DNA from: Methylobacterium tarhaniae
Lineage (GTDB): Bacteria; Pseudomonadota; Alphaproteobacteria; Rhizobiales; Beijerinckiaceae
NCBI RefSeq assembly: GCF_001043955.1
Contig: NZ_LABZ01000122.1
Coordinates: forward strand, 38,063 to 102,062
DNA length: 64,000 nucleotides
Direction: 5' to 3'
Shown here: positions 45,056-54,764 of the stretch, in pieces
Numbering within the stretch: position 1 is the stretch's first letter
Layout: the number at the start of each line of letters is the position of its first letter
Translations under genes and position numbers: made by a program
The notes under the pieces: model-generated
Seen by the model: the letters and a program-made list of their open reading frames with translations, nothing else
Databases searched by the model: none
What the model was told of the DNA's origin: nothing

Positions 45056-48000
45056 TCAGCGCTTGTCGCCGTCCCTCGCCTCCATCTGCGCCTTGAGGGC
45101 GAGGAGCTTGGCGAAGGGCGAATCCGGATCCGGGGCGCGGTCGCGCCGTGGCGGCCGGGCCTCGTGCATGCCGCCGCGGGGAGCGCCGTCGCGCCGGTCC
45201 TGGGGCGGCCGGCCGCCGTCGCGCCCACCCGGATGCGGCCCGCGCGGCGGACGGCCGTCGCGGCGGCCCTCGCCCCGGTTCTCACCGCCCCGGCCTTCGA
45301 AGCGGTGCTCGGGCCGGCCTTCGCCGGCGGGGCGGTTCTCGCCACGGTTCTCGCCCGGTCGCCGGTCGCCCCAGCGCTGGCCGTCGCGGGGAGCGCGATG
45401 GGCGCGCTGCTCCGCCGGGGCGCCCTCGCCGCCCTCCGGGCGCGGGAAGCCGCGCGAGCGGCCGTCGCGTTGGCCCCCTTCGCGCTGCTGGCCGTCCTGC
45501 GGCCGGCCGCGGCCCTGGTGGCGCGGCGCGTGGTTGCGCTGGTGGCGGTGCATCCGCCACACTTCGATGACGACCGGCTCCGCCGGTGCGGCCGGCTCGC
45601 CCGTCGCCTCGGCGGTCTCCGCAGGGGTGGTCTCGCCGGCGGCAGCAGCCTCGACGCCTTCGGCCGGCTCGCCCGCCTCGGCCTGCGCGGCGTCGGGGGC
45701 TTCGGCCTGAGCCGGCTCCTCGGAGACGGGTTCCTCGACGGCAGCGTCCTCGGCCACGGCCTCCTGAGCCGCGGCCTCTTGCGCCGGCACCTCTTGCGCC
45801 GGCACCTCTTCGACCGGCGATTCCTGTGCCAAGGTCTCCTGGACCGGTTCCGCCGCCTCGGCCTGCACCGGTTCGGCGGCCGGGATCTCGGCCGTCTCGG
45901 CGGCGGTCTCGTGATGCGCGGCGTCGTCGGCCGGGGCCGCCTCCGCCGTCACGGCCTCGGCCTGCGCCTCGTCGCCGGGCGCGGCCTCCGCGGAGTCGGC
46001 CGCCTCGGCCGACGCCTCGCCGGCCGCCTCTCCGGTCTCCGCGGCCTTCGCCTGCACTGGCACCGTCGGGGCGGCCGGGCGCAGCGGCACGGTGATGGCC
46101 GGGCCGGGCCGGCGGTCGACGACGTAGCCGAGCGACTTCAGGATCGAGGCGAAATCCTCGCCCGAGCAGCCGACCAGCGAGGTCATGCCGACGGTCGGCA
46201 CGAAGCCGTCCTTGTCGGCCGCGCCCGGAGGCGGCTCGCCGGGGGTGGTGCCGGGCACGTAGGTGATCGCCGGGCGGATCAGGTCGGCCAGGCGCTCCAG
46301 GATGTCGACGCGCACCGCCCGGCCGCCGCAGACCCGGAAGCCGGCGGCGCGGTAGAGGCCCTTGGCGATCTCGGGATCGACCGGCATCGAGGTGCGGCCG
46401 GAGCCGGCGAGGTGGGCGATCTCGTCGAGGCCGCGCTGGTCGAGGCCGCCGTTCTGGAGCGCCCAGAGCTGCGCCGCCAGGGTGCGGGGCGCGGGCTTCA
46501 GCAAGGCCGGCATGGTGATGTGGTAGGCGCCGAACCGCACGCCGTGCTTGCGCAGGGCGGCGCGGCCCTCCTGGTCGAGGCTGCGCATCTCGTTGAGGAC
46601 CTTGGCGCGCTCCAGCACGCCGAGGGCCTCCGCGACCTGGAAGCCGATGCCGCGGGCGAGGCCCGTCAGGTCGGCGGCGGTCTCGAGCTCGAGCGCGGGG
46701 CCGAGCAGGCGCACGATATGCGCCTTGAGCCAGGCATTCAGCCGGGTCTCGACCTTCTCGCGGGCCGGGCCCGTGAGCTGCTCGTCGGCCAGCAGCCGCA
46801 GGCCGGGCGCGTAGAGCTTCTCGCCCGGGACGAGCTTGGCGACCGGGTTGCCGGTCCAGCGGATCGTGCCGTCGTTCGAGAGCACCAGCGCCGCGTCCGC
46901 CGCGGCGGCGAACCTGTCGGCCCGCGCCTCGATCTCGCTCGCCAGCGCCTTCTCGGCGGCGCTGCGCAGGGTCTTGGCTTCCTGGCCCTCGGCGCCGGGA
47001 TCCGGCACGAACTGGAATCCGTGCAGGTGGCCGACGTGCTGTCCCTCGACCGTCACGTCGCCGCCCGCGGTGATCTCAGCTTCCAACATGGTATTCTCTC
47101 TCAGGCGCCGCATCAGCACGCTGGTGCGCCGATCGACGAATCGACTCGCCAGCCGCTCGTGCAGGGCGTCGGACAGCCTGTCCTCTACCCGACGCGTCTC
47201 GCCCTGCCAATGCTCCGGGTCGGCGAGCCAGTCGGGCCGGTTCGCCACGAAGGTCCAAGTGCGCACGTGGGCGATGCGCTGCGACAGGGCGTCGATGTCC
47301 CCGTCGGTGCGGTCGACCATCGCCACGTGCTGGGAAAACCAGTCGACCGGGATCCGCCCGGCCATGCCGCGCATCAGGAAGCGGAAGAGCTGGGCGATGA
47401 GGTCGGCATGGGTCTGGATCGCGGATTTGCGGTAATCCGGCACGCCGCACACCGCCCAGAGCCGCTCGACCGCGCTCTTCGAGGTGGCGTAGTCGCGGAT
47501 GTCGTCCTCCTTGGCCAGGAGGTCGAGGGCGGCCTCGTCGTCGCCGGTCGGCGCGCGGGTCAGGCCGCGTTCGGTCGGGTGCTCGCCGAGGCTGCGGCGC
47601 AGGGCGTCGATCGAGCCGAAATCGAGGTCCGGGTTGCGCCATTGCAGCATGCGCAGCGGCTCGAAGGTGTGGCCCTCCAGCGCCTCGACCATCTCGGCCT
47701 CCATCGGCGGGCAGCGGCCGGTGGTGCCGAAGGTGCCGTCGCGCAGGTGGCGCCCGGCGCGTCCCGCGATCTGCGCCATCTCGGAGGGGGAGAGGTCGCG
47801 AAAGCGCGTGCCGTCGTATTTGCGGTTCGACGCGAAGGCGACGTGGTCGACGTCGAGGTTGAGGCCCATGCCGACCGCGTCGGTCGCCACGAGGTAATCG
47901 ACCTCGCCGGACTGGTAGAGCTCGACCTGGGCGTTGCGGGTGCGCGGCGAGAGGGCGCCGAGCACCACCGCTGCGCCGCCGCGCTGGCGCCGCAGCAGCT

Positions 48001-48565
48001 CCGCGATGGCGTAGACCTCCTCTGCCGAGAACGCCACGATGGCGCTGCGATGGGGCAGGCGCGACAGCTTGCGGCTGCCGGCGAAGCTCAGCTGCGACAG
48101 GCGCGGGCGGGTCGTGACGTGGATGCCCGGAATCAGCGACTGGACCAGGGGCTCCATCGTCGCCGAGCCGATCAGCAGCGTCTCCTCGCGGCCGCGCTGG
48201 TGCAGCAGCCGGTCGGTGAAGGTATGGCCGCGGTCGCGGTCGGCACCGAGCTGGATCTCGTCGATCCCGACGAAATCCACCTGATTGTCCCGCGGCATCG
48301 CCTCGGCGGTGCAGATCCAGTAGCTCGGCCGGTTCGGCTTGATCTTCTCCTCGCCGGTGACGAGGGCGACCCGCTCGGGGCCGACCCGCTCGACCACGCG
48401 GTGATAGACCTCGCGGGCGAGCAGCCGCAGCGGCAGGCCGATCATGCCGGTCGGGTGGCCGAGCATCCGCTCGATGGCGAGGTGGGTCTTGCCGGTATTG
48501 GTGGGACCGAGCACCGCCGTGGCGCCGCGCAAGCGGGCCTGCGGTGAGAGGGAACGGCGCGTCAT
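45056..48565 (-). CDS. Suv3-like RNA helicase with long low-complexity C-terminal tail
   Basis: A 1169-residue protein. Residues 1 to about 450 form a superfamily 2 helicase of the mitochondrial Suv3 type: Walker A GPTNTGKT (20-27), motif II DEIQ (102-105), IGSATM, DAVGMGLNLD and QIAGRAGRH. A helical accessory and C-terminal region with two tandem TSLVGC-like/AAGFRVCGGR motifs follows to about residue 830. The remainder is low complexity: an Ala/Glu-rich stretch (about 855-1020) built of EAxAxE repeats, and an Arg/Gly-rich stretch (about 1030-1140) with many GGR/RGG. The tail ends in the conserved-looking FAKLLALKAQMEARDGDKR. Suv3 unwinds RNA with a nuclease partner in mitochondria; alphaproteobacterial relatives are little studied. 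Confidence 0.9.
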   Translation of the reverse strand: MTRRSLSPQARLRGATAVLGPTNTGKTHLAIERMLGHPTGMIGLPLRLLAREVYHRVVERVGPERVALVTGEEKIKPNRPSYWICTAEAMPRDNQVDFVGIDEIQLGADRDRGHTFTDRLLHQRGREETLLIGSATMEPLVQSLIPGIHVTTRPRLSQLSFAGSRKLSRLPHRSAIVAFSAEEVYAIAELLRRQRGGAAVVLGALSPRTRNAQVELYQSGEVDYLVATDAVGMGLNLDVDHVAFASNRKYDGTRFRDLSPSEMAQIAGRAGRHLRDGTFGTTGRCPPMEAEMVEALEGHTFEPLRMLQWRNPDLDFGSIDALRRSLGEHPTERGLTRAPTGDDEAALDLLAKEDDIRDYATSKSAVERLWAVCGVPDYRKSAIQTHADLIAQLFRFLMRGMAGRIPVDWFSQHVAMVDRTDGDIDALSQRIAHVRTWTFVANRPDWLADPEHWQGETRRVEDRLSDALHERLASRFVDRRTSVLMRRLRENTMLEAEITAGGDVTVEGQHVGHLHGFQFVPDPGAEGQEAKTLRSAAEKALASEIEARADRFAAAADAALVLSNDGTIRWTGNPVAKLVPGEKLYAPGLRLLADEQLTGPAREKVETRLNAWLKAHIVRLLGPALELETAADLTGLARGIGFQVAEALGVLERAKVLNEMRSLDQEGRAALRKHGVRFGAYHITMPALLKPAPRTLAAQLWALQNGGLDQRGLDEIAHLAGSGRTSMPVDPEIAKGLYRAAGFRVCGGRAVRVDILERLADLIRPAITYVPGTTPGEPPPGAADKDGFVPTVGMTSLVGCSGEDFASILKSLGYVVDRRPGPAITVPLRPAAPTVPVQAKAAETGEAAGEASAEAADSAEAAPGDEAQAEAVTAEAAPADDAAHHETAAETAEIPAAEPVQAEAAEPVQETLAQESPVEEVPAQEVPAQEAAAQEAVAEDAAVEEPVSEEPAQAEAPDAAQAEAGEPAEGVEAAAAGETTPAETAEATGEPAAPAEPVVIEVWRMHRHQRNHAPRHQGRGRPQDGQQREGGQRDGRSRGFPRPEGGEGAPAEQRAHRAPRDGQRWGDRRPGENRGENRPAGEGRPEHRFEGRGGENRGEGRRDGRPPRGPHPGGRDGGRPPQDRRDGAPRGGMHEARPPRRDRAPDPDSPFAKLLALKAQMEARDGDKR

Positions 48566-48653
48566 CGCGATGAACGGATATCCTCGGGGCTAGGCTCCGG
48601 CAGGGGCCGCCGCGCCGTCCCGAGCCCGGTCCCGGGATCGTCGCGCGACCCCT

Positions 48654-48983
48654 TCAGCGCTCCGGATCGCGACCGCCCCGCGGCCGTGGCCCGAGCAGCG
48701 GCCTCCCGTCATATGGGGCGGGAGCGTACCGATCGCCATACGGATTGCTGTACGGATCGCCATACGGGGAGGGCGGGGCGAGGCCGGGAGCGATGATCTC
48801 GATGCGGGTGCCGGGTGCCTGGCCCTGCTCCAGGTCGGCGCAGAGCGTGTCGGGCACGGCCGTGAGCGGACCCGGCGGGTTCGGGCCGATCGTCGCCGAG
48901 GAATAGGCGTCGCCGCCGCAATCGGGCCCGCCGGCCAGCGCCGGGAGCGGGGCCAGCAGGATGAGAAGGGCGAGGGCGCGCAT
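48654..48983 (-). CDS. Small exported Pro/Gly/Tyr-rich protein
   Basis: A 109-residue protein with a signal peptide (MRALALLILLAPLPALAG). The mature part has three cysteines and a repetitive tail, SPYGDPYSNPYGDRYAPAPY, then LLGPRPRGGRDPER. No domain was recognised; it is a presumed periplasmic or envelope protein. The repeated GATCGCCATACGGAT-like units on the plus strand reflect the PYGD repeats. It lies 3 bases after the DUF3108 gene on the same strand, probably in one operon. Confidence 0.6.
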   Translation of the reverse strand: MRALALLILLAPLPALAGGPDCGGDAYSSATIGPNPPGPLTAVPDTLCADLEQGQAPGTRIEIIAPGLAPPSPYGDPYSNPYGDRYAPAPYDGRPLLGPRPRGGRDPER

Positions 48984-48986
48984 GCC

Positions 48987-49886
48987 TCAGCGCCCGTCGG
49001 CCGGCGTTCCCGGATTCTGCGCCGCGGCCTGCACGGTGGCCTCCGGGGCGCCCGGGCCCCCGCTCTGGGCCCAGCGCGTCGCCTCGATGATGTTGAGGCC
49101 GAGCTGGGTGCGTACGGCGATGCGCAGGGGAAGCAGCACCCGCGCTCCCTCGACGGGGGCGAGCCACACCGACATCTCGGTGTTCTCCTCCATGAACTTC
49201 ACCCCCGGCCGATCCGGCCGATGGCCGGCGATCGGCTGGTAGCGGGCGTTGCAGACCAGGACCGGGCCGGCATAGCCGGGCTTCTGGACGCTGCGGGTCT
49301 CGCCGTAGCTCAGCACCACGTTGAACCGGCTCGCGCCGTCGAAGACCGGGATGGTGCGGTTGCAGTTCTGCGGGTCGGTGAGGTCGCCGCGGCCTTGGGC
49401 CGGCATCATCAGGGCGCTCACCGGATCGATGATGCCGCGCTTGTGCACCTCGCTGACGGTGACCCGCTCCGGGTCCGGCACCAGCGGGGGGGTGATGTCG
49501 GAGGCGACGACGTTGCCGCGGGCGAGCGCCATGCGCACGGTGATCGAGGCGCTGGCGCTGTTGGAGGAGAGCGCGAAGGCGGCCGGCACCGGCCGGGCCG
49601 CCACCGTGCCGCTCGCCCGGCCCGAGCCGTAGCCGCCTGTGATCGCCCCGACGAGGCCGGTGAGGCGGGCGCTGACATCCATGGTGTAGCGCGGGCCCTG
49701 CACCGACCCGGTGACCTGCGCCGTCCCGATCGGCATCCCCGCCAGCATGATGCCGTAATCGACCGTGACGGCGGTCTCGCCGGCCTTCGGTGCGCGGCCC
49801 CGCGCGGCCTTGGCCGGCGCCGCCTCGCCGGCCGGGAGGGCGAGCCCCGCCGCGAGGGCGAGCGAGAGGAAGGCCTTGGAACGCAT
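48987..49886 (-). CDS. DUF3108 domain exported protein
   Basis: A 299-residue protein from ATG 49886 with a signal peptide (KAFLSLALAAGLALPAGEA). The mature region reads VTVDYGIMLAGMPIGTAQVTGSVQGPRYTMDVSARLTGLVGAI, VDPVSALMMPAQG, and SVWLAPVEGARVLLPLRIAVRTQLGLNIIEATRW, which matches DUF3108, a family of secreted beta-rich proteins common in Alphaproteobacteria. ATG 49886 is chosen over an upstream frame because it starts the signal peptide. Function is unknown. A small exported gene follows directly. Confidence 0.83.
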   Translation of the reverse strand: MRSKAFLSLALAAGLALPAGEAAPAKAARGRAPKAGETAVTVDYGIMLAGMPIGTAQVTGSVQGPRYTMDVSARLTGLVGAITGGYGSGRASGTVAARPVPAAFALSSNSASASITVRMALARGNVVASDITPPLVPDPERVTVSEVHKRGIIDPVSALMMPAQGRGDLTDPQNCNRTIPVFDGASRFNVVLSYGETRSVQKPGYAGPVLVCNARYQPIAGHRPDRPGVKFMEENTEMSVWLAPVEGARVLLPLRIAVRTQLGLNIIEATRWAQSGGPGAPEATVQAAAQNPGTPADGR

Positions 49887-49964
49887 AGGGGAACCGATCT
49901 CGAACGCCGTCACCCGCCACCGATGAAGCGGGGAAAATCTGGCCCTATCGTGACGCAATCAAGG

Positions 49965-50484
49965 TTAATGGACCGTCTCTCCGAGCGCCTGCGGGCGGTC
50001 GGGACGCGTCCAGCCGGAGAGCCGCGTCACGAGGGCGACGAGTTCGCCCTGGCGCGAGAGGCCGAGCTTGGCGTTGAAGCGAAACCGAGGCGAGGGCGCC
50101 GGCCCCGTCGGGAATCAGCCGGTAGGTGCCGAAGCCGAGTCCATGGCGCCGCAGGGACTCCTGGTAGAACGGGTCCCGGGCGATCTCCTCGGGGGTGAAC
50201 AGCGCCGCATCGGTGAGGAGCAGGCCCGGCCTGAGGGCGAGACGGTGGCTGGCGCGGACCCGGCTGTCGTACTGCGACCAGCCAGCCCCGTAATCGCGAT
50301 TCGCCTCCGTGAGCCGCTCCGAGACGACGAGAGGAACCGCCTCGGCCGGGACGACGGGAATCGGCAGGGCACCGACCGACGAAGTGACCTCCGACACCCG
50401 GGCGAGCGCCTCCGGCCACAGACCGGGATCGAGGCTGGCCGCGTAGACCGCATCGATGCAGGCGAGAAAGCTGGTCCCGGCCAT
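49965..50484 (-). pseudogene. LuxR-type regulator with an internal deletion
   Basis: From ATG 50484 the frame encodes an N-terminal sensor half (FLACIDAVYAASLDPGLWPEALARV through ARDPFYQESLRRHGLGFGTY), then shifts. In another frame from about 50085 it reads RFRFNAKLGLSRQGELVALV and TRLSGWTRPDRP to TAA at 49967-49965. That is the last two helices of a LuxR helix-turn-helix. The linker, dimerisation part and the first helices of the DNA-binding domain are absent, and the remaining pieces are out of frame (520 bases in total). A complete relative would be about 370 residues, so roughly 600 bases are missing. No active product is expected. Confidence 0.7.
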
Positions 50485-50918
50485 GACGGACCCCTCGCAC
50501 GACCGATATATGCGGAGCGCCCATTCGGCTTCATACGCAGTCGATTGCCGTCCTCCGGGATGCCGGGATGTCGAGGGACAATCAAGAGCGTGACGTGGCG
50601 CCCGCCGCCTCGCGGCCGAGATCGGTACCGATCCGGTGGACAACTTGCGGCGGCCTCGTTCACAGCTGCGGAAATCGGGGCCACAGGCCCTGGCGCAACT
50701 CTCGCGCGGGGCCCGCTCGACACCGGTCCGCCGGACGAGGGCCGCCGTTCCCCGTCGCGTTCGGAGCCTGCGCCTTGACGAGACCCGCATTCCCCCTCTA
50801 TAGGCGCGTGCTTTCCAGGGACTTCGCGGGGTCCGGTTCTCGCCGGGGTGCGCTGCACACCCGGCTCTCGCGTTGCGTGGTCCCTCGCCGAACGATGACC
50901 AGTTGAGGATAGAAGACC
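50485..50918. other. Intergenic region upstream of rpmB
   Basis: 434 bases between the LuxR pseudogene and rpmB. Apart from a probable promoter at 50775-50804, no gene or RNA was recognised. Several open frames cross it without convincing starts. The rpmB leader is about 107 bases from the -10 to the start codon. Confidence 0.5.
50775..50804 (+). promoter_or_regulatory. Probable sigma-70 promoter of rpmB
   Basis: TTGACG (50775-50780), an 18-base spacer and TATAGG (50799-50804) form a good -35/-10 pair on the plus strand. It lies 115 bases before the rpmB start. The same TTGACG element with TATAGA recurs upstream of rpsT. Confidence 0.6.
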
Positions 50919-51209
50919 ATGTCGCGTCGCTGCGAGCTCACCGGTAAGGGGGTGCTCACCGGCCACCTCGTGAGCCACTCGAACCGCAAGACCAAGCGCC
51001 GGTTCCTCCCGAACCTGTGCAACGTCACCCTGCTCTCCGACACGCTCGGCCGCTCGGTGCGCCTGCGCGTCTCGGCGAACGCCCTGCGCTCGGTCGAGCA
51101 CCGCGGCGGCCTCGATGCGTTCCTGATCAAGGCCGGCGAGACCGACCTGTCGCAGAACGCTCGCCTGCTGAAGCGCGAGATCGAGAAGAAGCTCGCCGAG
51201 GCGGCCTGA
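50919..51209 (+). CDS. rpmB: 50S ribosomal protein L28
   Basis: A 96-residue ribosomal protein ([20 protein letters not shown]). It has [42 protein letters not shown], matching L28 of Alphaproteobacteria, where it is about 97 residues. Most L28 genes are paired with rpmG (L33), but here it is alone. A probable promoter is upstream and a strong terminator follows directly. Confidence 0.97.
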   Translation: MSRRCELTGKGVLTGHLVSHSNRKTKRRFLPNLCNVTLLSDTLGRSVRLRVSANALRSVEHRGGLDAFLIKAGETDLSQNARLLKREIEKKLAEAA

Positions 51210-51255
51210 TTTTTTCGCGGTGGAGGCGCCCAGCGCCTCCGTCGCCAGGGATGAC

Positions 51256-51294
51256 AAAAACCCCCGGATGCGCCGACGGCGCCCGGGGGTTTTT
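51256..51294 (+). terminator. Rho-independent terminator of rpmB
   Basis: AAAAACCCCCGG (51256-51267) pairs with CCGGGGGTTTTT (51283-51294), and the inner GCGCC/GGCGC adds a further stem, giving a long hairpin with a U-rich end. It lies about 47 bases after the rpmB stop. Because the arms end in A5 and T5, it could work in both directions. Confidence 0.85.
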
Positions 51295-51357
51295 CGCGTT
51301 GGTTCACGGTGCCATCGATGCACCGTTCATCCCGTCCGACGGAACTCAGACCCTCCA

Positions 51358-51411
51358 CGTCATCCCGGTGCTCGTCGAGGACGAGAACCCGGCGAGAACC
51401 CGGGATGGCGT
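51358..51411. repeat. Dispersed palindromic element, second type (other copy)
   Basis: The element begins GTCATCCCGGTGCTCGTCGA and ends GAGAACCCGGGATGGCG. Read in reverse complement it matches the copy at 14481-14522. It sits between rpmB and the 3' end of the convergent cobT. Confidence 0.65.
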
Positions 51412-51494
51412 GGTGAGGTGATAGGCGTATCGGCCCGATCGACCACCACGATCCATCAAGCCGGCCTCAGGACGAGGTCGTGAGCGAGCGAAGC

Positions 51495-53396
51495 CTACCG
51501 CCGCCCACCCGCCGCCATCCGGCGCGCCGGCGCAGGACCGGCATCCTCCTCGAACAGCTCCGCCAGCTTCTCGGTCATCACGCCGCCGAGCTCCTCGGCG
51601 TCGATGATGGTGACGGCGCGGCGGTAGTACCGGGTCACGTCGTGGCCGATGCCGATGGCCAGAAGCTCCACCGGCGAGCGGGTCTCGATCTCGTCGATCA
51701 CGTAGCGCAGGTGGCGCTCCAGGTAGTTGCCCGGATTGACCGAGAGGGTCGAGTCGTCGACCGGCGCGCCGTCTGAGATCACCATCAGGATGCGGCGCTG
51801 CTCGGGCCGGCCGAGCAGGCGCTTGTGGGCCCAGTCCAGGGCCTCGCCGTCGATGTTCTCCTTGAGCAGTCCCTCGCGCATCATCAGGCCGAGATTCTTG
51901 CGCGCCCGGCGCCACGGCGCGTCGGCCGACTTGTAGACGATGTGGCGTAGGTCGTTGAGGCGTCCCGGGGTCGGCGGCTTGCCCGCTTGCAGCCACGCCT
52001 CGCGCGACTGCCCGCCCTTCCAGGCCCTCGTGGTGAACCCTAAGATCTCGACCTTGACGCCGCAGCGCTCCAGCGTGCGGGCGAGGATGTCGGCACAGGT
52101 CGCCGCCACGGTGATCGGCCGGCCGCGCATCGAGCCCGAATTGTCGAGGAGCAGGGTGACGACCGTGTCACGGAAATTCGTGTCCTTCTCGTGCTTGAAG
52201 GACAGAGGCTGGAACGGGTCGATCACGACGCGCACCAGGCGGGCCGGATCGAGCTGGCCTTCCTCCAGGTCGAACTCCCAGGCGCGGTTCTGCTGCGCCA
52301 GCAGGCGCCGCTGGAGGCGGTTGGCGAGGCGCCCGACCACGCCCTGGAGATGGGCGAGCTGCTTGTCGAGGTAGGAGCGCAGGCGCGCCAGCTCGTCGGC
52401 GTCGCACAGGTCCTCGGCGTGGATCACCTCGTCGTATTTCTGCGAGAAGACCTTGTAATCCGGGCCCCGGGGCTCGTTCGCCCGCGGGCCCGGCGGGCGC
52501 CAGGACTCGGAAGCCTCTTCCGAGTCGGCGTCCTCCGCATCCTCCGGCAATTCGCCGGAGGGGGCGTCGGCGGCCTCGGTGGCGCCTTCCTCGATCTCGT
52601 CGGAGGCCTCGTCCGAGACCTCCATCTCGGCCCGGTCGCCCTGGCTCTGCTGCTCGGCCTCGCCCTCGCCGGCCTGCTGCTCGTCGGACTCGGCCTCGTT
52701 CTCGTCGTCGTTCTCGTCGTCGTCGGGATCGAGGGGGGCCTCGTCCGCCATGTCGAGGGAGGAGAGCAGGTCGCGCACCGATCGGGCGAAGGCGCGCTGG
52801 TCTTCCAGTGTCCCCAGGAGCCCGTCGAGGTTGCGCCCGGCCCGGTCCTCGATGAACTCGCGCCACAGCCCGACGATGCGCTGCGCCGCCTGCGGCGGAG
52901 CCTGGCCGGTCAGGCGCTCGCGCACCATCAGGGCGACCGCGTCCTCCAGCGGCGCGTCGGCCCGGTCGGTGATCTCCTCGTACTTGCCGCCGCGGTGGTA
53001 GCGGTCCTCCAGCATGGCCGTGAGGTTGCCGGCCACACCCGCCATCCGGCGCGAGCCGATCGCCTCGACCCGGGCCTGCTCGACGGCATCGAAGACCGCG
53101 CGGGCGGCGGCATTCTCCGGGGCGAGGCGGCGGTGGACGGCGTTGTCGTGGCAGGCGAGGCGGAGCGCCATCGAATCGGCGTGGCCGCGCAGGATCGCCA
53201 CGTCGCCGGGTGCGAGCTTGCGCGGCGGCTCGGGCAGGCGGGCCTTGTCGCCGGTGAGGGCCGGCCGGTCGGTCGCGAAGGTGACCTCGATCTCGGCCTT
53301 GCGGGCGATGGCCCGCAGCGTCCCGGCCACCGAGCGCTTCAGCGGCTCGGCGACGGACTCGCGCTTCTCGCCGGGCTTGCGGTTGGAGATGGACAT
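51495..53396 (-). CDS. cobT: Cobaltochelatase subunit CobT
   Basis: A 633-residue subunit of the aerobic cobaltochelatase, which with CobS and CobN inserts cobalt into hydrogenobyrinic acid a,c-diamide. The N-terminal domain is followed by a long acidic linker (about 210-310, rich in D/E/S/Q). A von Willebrand A domain follows with the MIDAS motif DNSGSMRG (about 420) and GDAPVDDST near its end. The AAA+ partner CobS is encoded upstream. Only cobS and cobT are here; CobN and the rest of the pathway must lie elsewhere. Length matches family members of about 630. Confidence 0.95.
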   Translation of the reverse strand: MSISNRKPGEKRESVAEPLKRSVAGTLRAIARKAEIEVTFATDRPALTGDKARLPEPPRKLAPGDVAILRGHADSMALRLACHDNAVHRRLAPENAAARAVFDAVEQARVEAIGSRRMAGVAGNLTAMLEDRYHRGGKYEEITDRADAPLEDAVALMVRERLTGQAPPQAAQRIVGLWREFIEDRAGRNLDGLLGTLEDQRAFARSVRDLLSSLDMADEAPLDPDDDENDDENEAESDEQQAGEGEAEQQSQGDRAEMEVSDEASDEIEEGATEAADAPSGELPEDAEDADSEEASESWRPPGPRANEPRGPDYKVFSQKYDEVIHAEDLCDADELARLRSYLDKQLAHLQGVVGRLANRLQRRLLAQQNRAWEFDLEEGQLDPARLVRVVIDPFQPLSFKHEKDTNFRDTVVTLLLDNSGSMRGRPITVAATCADILARTLERCGVKVEILGFTTRAWKGGQSREAWLQAGKPPTPGRLNDLRHIVYKSADAPWRRARKNLGLMMREGLLKENIDGEALDWAHKRLLGRPEQRRILMVISDGAPVDDSTLSVNPGNYLERHLRYVIDEIETRSPVELLAIGIGHDVTRYYRRAVTIIDAEELGGVMTEKLAELFEEDAGPAPARRMAAGGRR

Positions 53397-53559
53397 GCGA
53401 GGCTACTTCTTCAGCGAGTCGAGGTCGAAGGGGCGCGGCGTCGGGGGCCTGCTGGCAAGCGCCGGGGCTCGTCCCTCCAGGGGCGGCCCCGCTGCGGCGG
53501 CGCCACGAAGCGGCGCTGGCGCAGCGGAACCCCGCCGCCGGGTGACGGCTCCGACGCCG

Positions 53560-54543
53560 TCAGCTCAGCGCGACGTTGACCGCACTCTCGGGCAGCTCCT
53601 TGCCGAAGGAGCGCTGGTAGAACTCGGCCACCAGCGCGCGCTCCAGCTCGTCGCACTTGTTGAGGAAGGTCACCCGGAACGCGAAGCCGATATCGTTGAA
53701 GATGTCGGCGTTCTCGGCCCAGGTGATCACCGTGCGCGGGCTCATCACGGTCGAGAGGTCGCCGTTGATGAAGGCATTGCGGGTGAGGTCGGCCACGCGC
53801 ACCATCTTGTTGACGACGTCGCGCCCGCCCTCGCCGCGGTAATGCGGCGCCTTGGACAGCACGATGTCGACCTCGCGGTCGTGCGGCAGGTAGTTGAGGG
53901 TGGTGACGATCGACCAGCGGTCCATCTGGCCCTGGTTGATCTGCTGGGTGCCGTGATACAGGCCCGACGTGTCGCCGAGGCCGACCGTGTTGGCGGTGGC
54001 GAACAGGCGGAAGCCCGGATGGGGACGGATCACCCGCTTCTGGTCGAGGAGCGTCAGGCGGCCCGACACTTCGAGCACGCGCTGGATCACGAACATCACG
54101 TCCGGCCGGCCGGCATCGTACTCGTCGAAGACCAGCGCCACGTTGTTCTGCAACGCCCAGGGCAGGATGCCGTCCTGGAAGGCGGTGACCTGCTTGCCCT
54201 CCTGCAGCACGATCGCGTCCTTGCCGACGAGATCGATGCGCGAGACGTGGCTGTCGAGGTTGATGCGCACGCAGGGCCAGTTCAGCCGCGCGGCGACCTG
54301 CTCGACATGGGTGGACTTGCCGGTGCCGTGATAGCCGGTGATCATCACCCGGCGATTGCGGGCGAAGCCCGCCAGGATCGCCAGGGTGGTCTCGCGATCG
54401 AACAGGTAGTCGGGGTCGAGATCCGGCACGTGCTCGTCGGTGGCCGAGTAGGCCGGCACTTCGAGGTTCGAATCGATCCCGAACACCTTGCGCACCGACA
54501 CGGTCGTGTCCGGGAGAGCGGGTGGCGTCTTCTCAGCAAGCAT
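53560..54543 (-). CDS. cobS: Cobaltochelatase subunit CobS
   Basis: A 327-residue AAA+ ATPase from ATG 54543. Walker [10 protein letters not shown] (70-78) and Walker [12 protein letters not shown] are visible, with a characteristic C-terminus [28 protein letters not shown]. It forms a hexameric chaperone with CobT that drives CobN. ATG 54543 ([22 protein letters not shown]) fits the family; the frame stays open upstream to 54669 but those residues look random. cobT follows after 163 bases. No B12 riboswitch was recognised upstream. Confidence 0.95.
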   Translation of the reverse strand: MLAEKTPPALPDTTVSVRKVFGIDSNLEVPAYSATDEHVPDLDPDYLFDRETTLAILAGFARNRRVMITGYHGTGKSTHVEQVAARLNWPCVRINLDSHVSRIDLVGKDAIVLQEGKQVTAFQDGILPWALQNNVALVFDEYDAGRPDVMFVIQRVLEVSGRLTLLDQKRVIRPHPGFRLFATANTVGLGDTSGLYHGTQQINQGQMDRWSIVTTLNYLPHDREVDIVLSKAPHYRGEGGRDVVNKMVRVADLTRNAFINGDLSTVMSPRTVITWAENADIFNDIGFAFRVTFLNKCDELERALVAEFYQRSFGKELPESAVNVALS

Positions 54544-54764
54544 ACGAAGCCTCGTCGGGGCAGGCCGCCCCTCCATGGGCGTCCTGCGGATGTCGCGACG
54601 GCGCGGGAGAGTCCGGCGGGCGCCGCATGTCATTAATCTGCGGGGGGAGCCGGCGCAAACGTGCCTCACCCGGATATATGGGGGAGGCGCCGCGTTTCGA
54701 GCCCCTTCCGCCGCGGATCAGGGATGCGAGATCCGTGCCCGTTCGTCCCTGGGCCATAGTCCGG

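Noticed and set aside
44675..48547. A plus-strand frame of about 1290 codons antisense to the Suv3-like helicase.
   Set aside because: It is a mirror of an Ala/Glu/Arg-rich gene with no domain or ribosome-binding site. The helicase motifs are on the other strand.
53400..53559. A minus-strand frame ending in PRPFDLDSLKK between cobS and cobT, resembling a real protein C-terminus.
   Set aside because: The frame is open for about 53 codons but has no ATG, GTG or TTG start after the last upstream stop, and the rest is Pro/Ala-rich. It is kept only as a note.
54544..54764. A cobalamin riboswitch upstream of cobS.
   Set aside because: No B12-box-like conserved sequence or matching stem arrangement was seen, only GC-rich DNA.
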